A stretch of DNA of 64,000 nucleotides from Rhytidiadelphus loreus (lineage: Eukaryota > Streptophyta > Bryopsida > Hypnales > Hylocomiaceae): contig OX344764.1 in the NCBI GenBank assembly GCA_947034895.1, positions 73,265,348 through 73,329,347 of the forward strand, written 5' to 3'. The translations under genes were made by a program, and so were the position numbers. The notes beneath the pieces were generated by a model. It made no database searches. It saw nothing but the letters and a program-made list of their open reading frames with translations, and was not told where the DNA came from. This document shows positions 1 to 10,294 of this stretch, one piece after another. The first letter of the stretch is position 1. Each line of letters opens with the position of its first letter.

Positions 1-102
1 CATGGCAACCACCTCCCCAAACACATCCCCAAGTTCAACGAAGTTTTTGATTATTTCTTACGCAACGTTAGAGACAAGTACGAGCTCCCCAAAACTTGGT
101 GA
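1..102 (+). CDS. C-terminal end of an upstream gene, family not recognised (partial)
   Basis: Frame 1 is open from the first base to a TGA at 100-102 and gives 33 residues with coding-like composition. It begins HGNHLPKHIPKFNE and ends KYELPKTW. The codons are GC-richer than the AT-rich DNA that follows directly. The HGNHLP start resembles the segment around the catalytic His of some alpha/beta hydrolases, but that is only a suggestion. The rest of the gene lies to the left of the window. It could also be a chance open frame, since 33 codons is short. Confidence 0.45.
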   Translation, partial: HGNHLPKHIPKFNEVFDYFLRNVRDKYELPKTW

Positions 103-898
103 CGACTGCCAATACTTCTTCTATAATCATTCAATGATGATAAATGTAGACTCTTTCTTAGTTATTGGGTTGTTAGAAGATATTGCTACTGTAATACTTC
201 TTTCCAAATAATGTTTTTGGTACCTCTAGGTAATGCTCTAACCTTTCTATGTGTGTTTGCGCGGGTGAACTTGTGCAAATTCCTTCTTTTGTTTAAAATT
301 GATTTATGCTTCATGCATTGCATACATTTTTTCTAAAGTATACATATTCCAAAATTGTCCTTTTCCCAATTGCATTATGTATTTTTATGTATTCAAGATT
401 TCTAAATTGGCATGTTATGTGTCTATAGATAGGGGCGTAATTGGAAATAGGTACAATCTTGGGTATGTTTACCATACGAGGTTTAGTTAGAGTTTTATAC
501 GTGGGTTAAGTAGTTAGGACATAGTATTGATAGAAGCACTAAAATTGAGGGTACAAAACTTGTTATATATTTTTATTATCGTGAAGCACGACTAATACAA
601 ATGAAGTCAATGTAGATCAACAAATGACAATGAAAAGACCTACAATTGATGTAATTGATCACGTGAGTCTTCTCGTGGATTATTTTTGTGGTCTATGTAA
701 ACCATATTTAATTATTTTGGTGCACGTTACGTCTATCTACATGTCCACCTCGGTTCTTAACCCTTATTTGTGTTTGCAAGTCCATGGTACCTGAGTGTCC
801 ATGACAACAAATGAAGGCTTCTTATTAAGAGACTGGCATAGTTTTGTTACCACATGAAAAGAAAGGATCATGTGGATGATCTTAATGAGTGATTCATA
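103..898. other. AT-rich intergenic DNA, no gene seen
   Basis: This stretch follows the stop codon of the left-edge gene and runs to the Stowaway-type MITE. Part of it is presumably 3' UTR. Its only ORFs are short AT-rich ones of about 60-70 residues, with no domain or splice pattern. Confidence 0.5.
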
Positions 899-1131
899 CT
901 CCCTCCATCCCATTAAAAAACTTTTGAATGAGACGTAGTGCGTGTACCACTAGATTGCTCCATTTATCAATTTTGATCGTTGATCAAGCAACAAGGAATT
1001 CAAATCAATTCCCACTCAATCAATTCCAAAGATTCCACATCGCTTGCTCAACAATCAATAAATGGAGCAGATTTAGTGGTACATGCACTATTTCGGCTTC
1101 GGAGTTTTTTAGCGGGAGGGACGGGAGGGAG
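899..1131. mobile_element. Stowaway-like MITE (Tc1/mariner type)
   Basis: A 233-bp element flanked by TA on both sides (897-898 and 1132-1133). The left end reads CTCCCTCCATCCCATTAAAA. The reverse complement of the right end reads CTCCCTCCCGTCCC and then, after a few bases, CTAAAAAACT. CTCCCTCC(G/A)TCCC termini with a TA target duplication are the hallmark of plant Stowaway MITEs. The interior has no coding capacity. Confidence 0.85.
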
Positions 1132-1133
1132 TA

Positions 1134-3428
1134 CTATGTACCTCTAAATTAAGCATAGAGTATGAAGCACAAATGTAGATCATAACATGGCATTGAAGAG
1201 GATTGTTTCATACTTCAGGTTTCAAGGGGACAAAATAAAAGTTGAGGACGTGGTGTTTAACAGGACAGACCCAAGCTGCCATCTTTTGGCGTGGGCTTCA
1301 CATAGTAGCCTGGGAAGAGTTTGGAGACTAATGTCTACTGTTGCTTGTTTCGAGATTGACAGGTAGTAGTTGCGGAAAAAAGTGGACAAAATCCTGTCTT
1401 GTTTGCTAATGGAAACAGAAAAATCTTGTGTGTGCATTGGATACGATTCACTGAAGGTACTTCACAAATTAATGTGGAGTTTACTTGAACATTGTGTGAT
1501 GCCAGTGAAGCGTTCTTCACTTCAAATTTCATCGCCGCTTGTCACGTTTTGGCACTTCTCGTTGGTGTCAGCGTGTCCTCAAACCTGTATCAAAATTTAT
1601 GTACTTTGTTGTTCGCAATCAGTTGCACAGCCTGAATCACTAAAGCTTGGTAAATTATACTGTCTATGCAATTGACCGCTTCATCTTCATCTTCTTCTTC
1701 ATCTTCAGACATCGCCACTGATTGTTGTTCTTGGTCCGTGCCTGAAGTTCCTGGGAGAAATCGCACAGTCACGTTGATCAGATCAAGTTTACGGTGAAAA
1801 AGTGAGGCTTGTGTGACGTTCCGTGGAAGGGGGAATCGGTCTCGTCAGAAGGGCAGCATTGCTGTTGGATACTAACAGCTTTTCGTAGCTCAAAAACCGT
1901 GCTATGAAGAGCATTGGAAGTAGGAATACTGAGAATTTTGGTACATGTTCGGTGGTTCAACAATAAATCTTTCGATGTTGTTAAGCTTACTATGTTTGTC
2001 CTCTATAAGTAATGGTGTGTGGTTCCTTTTTTTTGAATACATGCAACCAATGGAATTGAATTATTCGATATGTAATGGGTGCGCGTCACCCTTTTGACCA
2101 CATGTAACCAATGGAATTTTAAAGTATTTGATAATATATCAATTGTTTACCATCCCCATGTTGAATGCATGCAACCAATGGAGTTTGTTGCTATTTTTCA
2201 AGTATTGGCTTGATTTTGCAATATATTTTGGCCTTGTTTACACCTAAAACATAAATTGAGAAATTCTCTAATTTGTCGTTGAAAAGTCCACCTTTGGAGT
2301 TGTGTAAACCCCCAAGAAGGCATGAAATTGCGAAAAAACTTGTAAAATATATATATAATAAATGAACAAATAATATTCATATATACGTATGTGTTTTTAA
2401 ATTAAAAGTTAGAAATAAAAAAATATGGATTTTTAGCAAGGACATTTGGAATTTTAGTCATATCCACATCTTTTGAGGTGGCTTCGATTATAATTCTAGG
2501 GGACTCAATATTTTGCCATATAGGAAAAAAGTGTGCTCCTTGTCATTGGACCTTCTTGGAGATCCATGACTTTTCATTTCATGATGTAAAATCATTTTCC
2601 AAGGACTTATCAGTTAATCAAAACCTTCCAAAAATTTGCTCCTTCATCTTTGAATTGGGTGTAAATCGAGCTTTAGTAGGTTGCTTTCATACATACTATA
2701 ATAGATTATTGAATAAAAGAAATCTACTATAATGAATTAGTTAACAATTTTATTATTTTATTAGGTCAATTTTGACTCTTGAACAATTATCATATCTTAA
2801 TGTCAAACCAATTGTTTATTGGTATTTACCTTTAAATGTTCCCAAATTGCAATTTGTGTTCAAGAAACTTTAAAGTTAAATATAATCTTACAAATTTTGA
2901 ATTTTTAGTAAATCATTGCTCAAGTATATTTTTAGAATAAAAAAGGGTTTTGAAAAAAAAAAATCAAAGATTTTGAGTACAAAGATTCAATGCAAAACTT
3001 TGTCTCCTAGTCCTAAGAGTTGTAAGTTAGAAATAGACCTCAAATCACAAGAGGTTTTGGAAAAAATTACACTACACAGTCATTCAAAGAATTTTGAAAA
3101 CACTCTTGAAGATGGCATAATTATTTTATACTTCTACATGTTATTTCTATTTATTTCATATGCTTTACATTACCAAAATTTTAGATTTAAGAAGTCATTT
3201 ATTGAAGATACATATGGAATGTATAGTACAATTACAAATTGTTTCATTAATTTTTTGAGGTGTTTAAACACCTACAAAATAGGTGATGTTTATAATCACC
3301 TAAAGATAACTTTTTTTTGCTTCAAGTCAAACTTAGATAATAAATTTGATGTAGTTAGTTTTGATTCACTTTTCTAATTTAAAAATCCTTAATATTGGGC
3401 ATTTAATTGCGTTTGAAAGTTGCCTTGG
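1134..3428. other. Intergenic DNA; possible decayed coding remnant at about 1165-1965
   Basis: From about 1165 to 1965 the sequence is less AT-rich and holds short overlapping ORFs on both strands. One on the minus strand (1590-1772) has an acidic run, SEDEEEDEDEA. No frame stays open for long, no domain is recognisable and no convincing splice pattern links the pieces, so I do not call a gene. From about 2000 to 3428 the DNA is AT-rich. A 153-residue ORF at 2916-3377 is low-complexity and K/F/I-rich and is not credible as a gene. Confidence 0.4.
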
Positions 3429-3885
3429 TTAAATCCTAACTAACTAAGCAACCATATATGGTTGATCTAAAATTTCAAGCTCATTTAGCAATGTGCAATT
3501 AAATTCTTTTGACCGTTTAAGTTTTTTTAAGGGCAGTTTTGACGGTTAACTATTGGAAGCTTTCATTTTTCACTAAAAAGGTAAATATTTGATTTTTGAA
3601 AGGTCTTCAAATGCATATATGCACCATTAGTGAAGAGCAAACTTGCCAATTTGACTTCATTTCTTGGCTTTGAGCAAAGCTCGTCAATTTCACTTGATTT
3701 GAGATCTAAAAAATTGTACTTATCCATTTGTTTTGAAAATGGTCCCAATGAAAAGAGTAAAGTATTTTCATAATTTACATTGTTGAAAATTTAAACATGC
3801 AAGTATTGATTTGGATGAAACAAAAATTCATTTTAACAATTGTAAAGTGGATTGTATAATGAATTTGATAGCTCTTAATTCAAAC

Positions 3886-4195
3886 CATTAGATGAGATTG
3901 GGGGGGGGGATGGAGGGCCATTTCAAGCTTGTCCCTAGCTCCCTTCTCCCAGGCCTCATCAAACGCCAATGTCAGAAAAAAAATGAAAAAATTCAAAAAA
4001 AAAAAATGAAAAATGAAAAACAAAGTTAAAATTTTTTTATTTTTTATTTTTCAAAAAAAGTGACGTGGCAATTGTTGTGCCACATCAACGCAACTCGCAA
4101 TCTCACATCTCATATGCAAAGTTTTTGGCTAGTTTCAGTTGGTTCCTAGATTGGGAACTGATGGCCCTCCAAAGTAAGCAAAAAAATATCTAATG
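3886..4195. mobile_element. Small MITE nested in the family B element
   Basis: The segment is absent from the sister element at 20.97 kb, where flanking sequence continues directly through 'gatattaag'. The ends carry inverted CATTAGAT(G/A), and just inside them is inverted GGAGGGCCAT / ATGGCCCTCC. The right end closely matches 56700-56776, so this is a dispersed family. The target duplication is not clear. The interior has a G run, an A-rich stretch and an inverted GTGACGTGGCA / TGCCACATC, but no ORF. Confidence 0.6.
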
Positions 4196-4509
4196 TTAAG
4201 GTTTTTGGAAGCACATTTTAGTGTGCTAACACAATTTCTAATTGTTCATGTCACCTCCAATCCCAAAAAACTCTTATATGCAAATTTCTCAAACATTGTG
4301 GGTAGAGCAACATACTAAAAATATGATAAGCACATTTCTCTTGATAAAATTTCACATCTCTTATGCAATTTCAAACTCAAAATTGAGATGCACACTAACT
4401 AGCAAGCTTCTTAAACATTTGTATGGTTAGATTCTTGAAAAACAAACTTTTGCTTCATTGGAGATAATTATAAGTCCATGTTCTTTTTTTATAAGAAAAA
4501 CATACTTGG

Positions 4510-5802
4510 TGTCATGTCCCTATATTTGTGGAGGTGCCCGAAGTGCCTTAGTGAGCAAGGGGGACCTTGGGGATGACGTCCCAATCCTTGTAAGAATCTA
4601 AGAAGGAAGAATCGAGAATTACTGAGCAAAGAGAGTACAATAGTGTCCTATATGGGAAGAGCATGGTAACTTATCTTACATGTTTGGAAATCACTTGAGA
4701 ACAAGCTTGTAACCATCTAAAGAACGCATGATGTAGACTAGTTGGCTAGAAGTTATGGCCGTTCAAAGTTGGGGGTGTCCTAGTGGTGCTAAAACACTTA
4801 AGGGTTAGGAATGAGAGGTTTCCAATGAACCCTTTAAAAAAATAGGGCATGTAGCATATCAATGGAAAGCTAAAAATACAAGGATGATAAGCATTACAAG
4901 GTTCTAAGCTAAGAGTTCAAAAGTTATGTCTAAAAGAAGGGCCATGGTGAAGGCATGATGTCGCTTTCGATGAATCCAAATCTTTGGAGGGCCATAACTT
5001 TGTGAGAACTTGTTTAAATGAGACAAGTGAACAGTCCATGGGCATCTATTTGTTGCATAAATATCTAAAATGATATTGCATGTGGAATTTGAAGATTTGA
5101 CCACAAAGTTACGCCGTCTAGAAGTTTGGGAGTCCAAATGGGAGTGTAACTTGGTGGGCAAGGTTAATAATGGGTGGTCTTCCAAAACCAGGGTGGTTTG
5201 GGAAGTTCTTTTGATCTACAAAAGGGGGGTCTGCTAAATCCCACAGAAAGTACTATAGGAGGGGTTGGTCTCCCTCCTCATTCTTTCTTGGAGTCTAAGT
5301 GAGTTCCAGTGACTCAAGGGTGGTGATGGAACTTCACCACCGGGTCCAAGGCACCATAGGACACTTGTGTGTATGTCCTATGGATGAAATCCACTCCTTG
5401 TTAGGCCATTCTCGATGTGTCCCAAGTTATGAGTCCCAATTAGCTATGGTGTATAAGTAGTAAATACACAATGGGCTAGTAAGGAATGGGGTGATACTCA
5501 AGGGCGTTCAGGATCGTGATGAGTAGCACCACCATGAGTCCTAGAACATTAAGGTGGAAATTCCACCCCATGTTACTAAGTGACATGCCCGGTGTTACGA
5601 GTGGAATGCATGCTAGGATCCTAGGGATTGAGACTTAGTAATATGAGTTGGAAACAAAGATTAACACTATGGATACATGGCATGTGCAATTTTAGAAGGT
5701 TGTGACCCAAATAATGCTCAAAACAAAGTGAAGTGAACTCATTAAGCTGTGAAAGGTTCCTAAAGGTGTTTGGAGCTATTAGGTGTGATTTGGGCCAAGA
5801 CA
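4510..5802. mobile_element. Solo LTR of an LTR retrotransposon
   Basis: A 1293-bp insertion that begins TGTCATGTCCC and ends AAGACA, so it has the canonical TG...CA ends. It is flanked by a perfect 5-bp target duplication CTTGG (4505-4509 and 5803-5807). The sister element at about 21.28 kb has the empty site with a single CTTGG (cacttggaaagg). A TATA-like stretch (ggtgtataagtag) lies around 5451. No gag/pol or second LTR is present, so it most likely arose by LTR-LTR recombination. TGTCATGTCCC-like starts are common in Ty3/Gypsy LTRs, but the superfamily is not proven. Confidence 0.85.
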
Positions 5803-5832
5803 CTTGGAAAGGCTTAGGCACTTAGGGGTTAA

Positions 5833-7065
5833 GGTTCATACTACAATATTTAAAATGTTCATATTTTGAATTTCAAAATCAGAATTGTAGTTTAATATGA
5901 AAATCACAATTCTTCATTGCCATTTTGTTTCTCTTAAATAAATTGTTTAGTGAGTTATTAATGGTGATTAATAATATGATTTTTAATAGGTTTTTAGCTT
6001 AATAATTTAAAATAGTTATTTTTTACCAAAATTTAAACTATAAGTTTCAAGACTAATAAGGAACATAAATTTTGTCTATAAAAGTATTTTGAATTTTTTT
6101 CGAAAAATTGTCATGGCCAAATTATAATAAAAGTGTGATTTGACTTTATTGAAAATGCAAATTCCATTTCATTCATTGTGAACATAAGGCAAGTTTAGTA
6201 TGGCATAAATTTTATAAAGTGGTTTGCTTAGCTTTGGGGTATTCCAAATTTTCAAAAGTGTGAGGATATGATAAATTGCAACTTAGTATAATAATTGAGT
6301 GCAAGTTTAGAAAAAAAGAGGTAACTGTAATCTATACACCATACTCATAATTATTGTTTAATTTATCTTTGTACCATCAAATATTCATCAACAAATTTTG
6401 AAACAAAAATTTAAGTTTTTTCTTATAATAGATTGTAGAGTGAGTGCTAATGATTATATATGGAAAAATTTATGCCATGTAAATTTGAATGTGAAGGATA
6501 ATAATAGAGATGTTTAAGACATTAATGAAAATCATCTTTTGAAGTCTATAAAGTTAAGATAACTAAAACAAAAATCTAAAAGAAATCAAACTTTGATGGA
6601 ATTTGTTGTGTATTGCATTGAAGGGGATTAAATGAATAACATGACTTAATATGAGGTAGCCTTGGAGTGTCATTGGAGGAAAATGCTAGCATAAATGCCA
6701 CTAGTAGGGTTTTTTTTCAATTTTTATAAAGTGCCAAAGTGGCGATATAAAATGTTATATTGGTACTCAAAATTTCATCATTCATCCTCACATTGGATGG
6801 AAAATATCAAATTAGCACATATCACATATTTATAATTCTATTTCATCCACAATTTAGTGATTTCATCTAAGAAGTTTTTGAGTGAAAAACTTCTAAATTG
6901 GTTGCCATTTTTTAACCAAATTATTTTTTTGGGTGCAATTTGGCACTATTTAGCCACCCCAAAAAAACTAGAATACCACTAGTCTCAATTTGTTCAAGTC
7001 TTAGATTTGATATGGCTTTGAATATTCAAAGTGTGGAAACAGGATTTTGCTCAAAATGCTCTTGT
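5833..7065. other. AT-rich intergenic DNA, no gene seen
   Basis: Very AT-rich, with frequent stops in all frames. I see no ORF with protein-like composition, no RNA gene and no clear repeat ends in this stretch. Confidence 0.6.
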
Positions 7066-7999
7066 TTAACCCCTAAAGGACCGGACTGTGTTTTTTGGTT
7101 GTATAGAAATTTTGGGCAGGTACCTACGAGCGGAGATTTTTATATTTGGGGCTGAAATTTTAATAGAATGTGGGGGCAAGGAAGATCTTTCATATGCACC
7201 AAATTTCATGACATTTGGAAATACGAGTCAAAAGTTATAGCCTAGTATGTTACTTTTTTCCCCAACCGGGCAGTTCGGGCAGATCAGGAAAAATCACTTT
7301 TTTCAGAAACAAAAATTTGGAATTGATTCTCTAGAGTTCTATATACACGAAAAGCTTTGAATCATTCCATTTTGATCAATGAGTCAAAAGTTATGAGGAT
7401 TTTTTGTTTGCGGGCAGTTTTGGATTTCCTACTCTAAAATAAACTTTGAAATCCTTTATCTTATCCAATTTTCAATATTTTTGGACAAAAATAAAATCCT
7501 AGGATGTAGATACATTATTACAATATTTCGACCATTGGGATTGGAAATTTTCAATTCCATATTTAAATTGTAAATAATTTAGTATTTTTAATCATTTTCT
7601 ACTACTACCTACTTACTATTTTTTTCCTATATGTTGTACTATTCCAACTGATCTGAAATTTTTTGAAGCATGTGGCCAACTTGTCTAGGAAAACAAATCC
7701 AAAGAAGCACCACCATTTAGGTCATTTTTTCATAGAAATGTGAGCTTGTGAAGTGCAGCTGCCCTGCTTTTCGCAGGGTGAAAAAAATGATTTTAGTTAA
7801 TTTGAATGCTTATATCTTGCAATCCACCCGGTGGAAATGTTTGAAATTTTTACCACATGTTTTTGATACTACATAATACAAGATCTTACAGTTAGATATG
7901 TCAAAAAAAGTTTTTTTTCAAATTTTTGGTACTTGTACTAGAAATGGCAGTTTTGGAGCGTTTTTGGTGAAAGTATAGTGACGGTCCTTTAAGGGTTAA
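7066..7999. mobile_element. TTAA-flanked non-autonomous TIR element, family A (piggyBac-like ends)
   Basis: The element is 934 bp. The left end is TTAA followed by CCCCTAAAGGACCGGAC. The right end is GACGGTCCTTTAAGGG followed by TTAA, so the inverted termini match over about 15 bases with one or two differences. The interior is related to that of the element at 18886-19847: both have 'ttttttggt' then 'attttgggca' near the left end, and both have 'gtgaagtgcagctgccc' and a 'ttttttcctatatgttgtac' stretch. There is no transposase ORF, so it is non-autonomous. Confidence 0.75.
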
Positions 8000-9528
8000 T
8001 AACATTGTTGTGTATGTGTGGAAATTAAATCTTGAAGGTAATGTGAAAATCTTTCTATTATTCAAGTATTATATCTAACATTTGAATATGGTATGCCATT
8101 GTTTCTAATTCTTGCCACCTTTGCATTCCAAGTAGAGAGCATCAACATCAACCACAAGCCTTTTTGCCCTCCTCTCATTAGACGGACAACATTATTTACT
8201 TTTGTCAATTGGTTGACACCATTTTTCTAATAGTCATGCCTAAGTTGCCATCTAAATCATATTTATTGGAATAAATTTAGTTCTAAAAATAAAAAATATT
8301 GCAAATTAGTTTCATTTTTGTAATAAAATGCCTACTATTACAAAAAAAACTCAACCAAAATTGAATTTATAGTCATTTGCACCAAAACAAGGAAGATCAA
8401 CTTTGGGCCTAAAGGCCTTTTGGACTAATTTTTTTTAAATCCACATTTATTTATAAAAATATTTGGCAGATTCATCCAATGAAAAGTGTAAATGAAATTT
8501 GGGATCATATGGAGGTATTTGAAGAAAATTCATATAAAGGGTCACAAAAGAGTATTTTGGAAAAGTAGTAGATGTCAATTGGAAAGCAAAGGGGCTATCT
8601 CATGCTAATAATAACTGGGAGTTCAAACTTGTTTTTGCACCAAGATAAGGGGCCTTCTACTTCCTTACCACACTTGCACACAAGCATGGCACAAACAAAC
8701 AACAAGCAAGTAAATCAATTCAACCCTACATTAAGTTTATAACCTTTTTTGCCTTTTAAATTCATAGGTTGACTTTTCAATTCTCTTACGAATTCAAGTG
8801 CCTTGTTGTTTAGAGCTATAAAATATATCATCTTTTCAAAATACTTTTTAATCCTTTAAGTATAGAACTTTGACTAAGCATGTAGTCAAACTTCAAAATC
8901 AAATAATGCACTTGTCAATCCACTCATTGAATCATTTTTTAGTTGATGGATGATTGACTATTTGAGTGATAGGCTTCAGCCTTTCTAGGTTAACAATAGG
9001 AACGATGTCCAAATGCATGTTCAATTGATTTCAGGTACAAGGTAATTGCAATTGATTGTGACCTTTGTCTAAAATCAACCCCTATAGCTTTTTGTTGGAA
9101 AGCACTAGCTTCTTCAGTTCATGATAACTTTGGATTGCTTTTGGATATGTTTATTTTTCATACTTTTGAAAATTCGTGCAATGTCCAAAAAATGCATAAA
9201 AAGAGAATCTAAAATATTATTTTGACTTCCAAGAAGATTCATTAAAAAAGTAAGCAATTTCTTGCTTGAAAGCCCTTTGTGGCTGCATATTATATTATGA
9301 ATTTGGTGATATTTGACTAGACATTCTTCATAACAAAGTAAATTAATGATCATAATAGTATATAAATAACAATGTATCACAATTCCTATACTAAACAACA
9401 ATTGAAGAGTTACAAGGCTAAATACGGGTCGTATAAAAGGACCCAAAGGCCTTTCAAGGTTTAATAGGAACAATGCTCAATTACTTCCTTAGATGCACGC
9501 AATTAGGTGTAGTTCCTTTGTGATTACC
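8000..9528. other. AT-rich intergenic DNA, no gene seen
   Basis: No coding sequence is supported. A 119-residue minus-strand ORF at 9114-9473 has AT-driven composition, no recognisable domain and no neighbouring exon signals, so I treat it as chance. Confidence 0.5.
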
Positions 9529-9529
9529 T

Positions 9530-9676
9530 TAAGGTATACTACCCCATTATGGAATTAATGGGAGTAAGCCCATTGTGGGCAGAATTCTAATGGTGGTGTA
9601 CATTCAAGTTCAAGTTCTAAACTTTGCCCACAATGGACTAGCTCCCATTTATTCCAGAATGGGGTAGTTTACCTTA
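9530..9676. mobile_element. Short palindromic MITE upstream of NEF1
   Basis: A roughly 147-bp inverted repeat. The left arm TAAGGTATACTACCCC pairs with GGGGTAGTTTACCTTA at the right end. Pairing continues inward through 'attaatgggagtaagccca' and 'tttgcccacaatgg'. It lies about 0.5 kb upstream of the NEF1 leader and could affect promoter structure. It has no coding capacity. Confidence 0.65.
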
Positions 9677-10150
9677 TATAAAAGAAAATTGTGGATAAGA
9701 ATTTCACGAAAATTTGCCATTCAAAGTATCTCTGCTGACGGTAATAATATTGTGATTCCATTCCGCCAAGCTGGTGCCAAGTCCACTCTCCCGGGTTTAG
9801 GACCTGGACCCCACGGTCAACGGACCCTACCCAGCACTTCCCTTCCTCAGAAACTCCAATGGAAATGGATTTAGGAGTCTGGCTCCCAAACTTACGCCCC
9901 CCAATTCACGCTCTCTTGTCTTTTGTTTTCTCTCCCCAGACTTGACTTGACTTGACCTGGCTTGGCTTGGCAACAACACCAAGCTCGTCTCCATCGCCAT
10001 CGCCAGTAACGTAGTGCTCGTCTTGGGAGCAGGTCTGCATTAGGTTTCGTTGCCCAGTTTTTCACCATCGCTGCCATCGCCGTCCACGCAGAGCATCGTT
10101 GACGTGCTTATTTACTGCGGGCCTACTTCTGAGGGCTGGCTGGCTGGCTG

Positions 10151-10261
10151 GTAAGTAAAAAAGTTAAGTTATTGTTTGGTTTGTGTGCAACAAATGTCAA
10201 ACCCTAAATGGCACGATCTTGTGGTTTGGAAGGGTTTGGACTGAGGGTTGTGTGTTGGCAG
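10151..10261 (+). other. Probable 5' UTR intron of the NEF1 gene
   Basis: A good donor (CTG|GTAAGTAA) at 10151 and acceptor (GTTGGCAG|) ending at 10261 bound a 111-bp T-rich segment just before the NEF1 start region. This is inferred from splice signals only. The upstream leader, about 9880-10150, is much richer in C and G than the DNA before it, as expected for a transcribed 5' exon. Confidence 0.5.
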
Positions 10262-10294
10262 TCGCGATGATGGAGAGATGGAGGTGAAGGAGAG

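Larger units (their letters stand above)
3429..5832. mobile_element. TTAA-flanked non-autonomous TIR element, family B, with two nested insertions
   Basis: This element is collinear with the uninterrupted 814-bp element at 20503-21316. Shared landmarks include AACCATATATGGT near the left end, the run through 'ttcatttttcact' and 'atttgagatctaaaaa', and the right end GGCACTTAGGGGTTAA. Its left terminus is degenerate (TTAAATCCTAACTAAC) but its right terminus is intact. It is about 2.4 kb long because a MITE (3886-4195) and a solo LTR (4510-5802) have inserted into it. No transposase ORF is present. Confidence 0.7.

Noticed and set aside
2916..3377. 153-residue ORF
   Set aside because: Lys/Phe/Ile-rich composition typical of AT-rich DNA, no motif and no exon partners.
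9114..9473. 119-residue minus-strand ORF
   Set aside because: AT-driven composition with no domain; probably chance.
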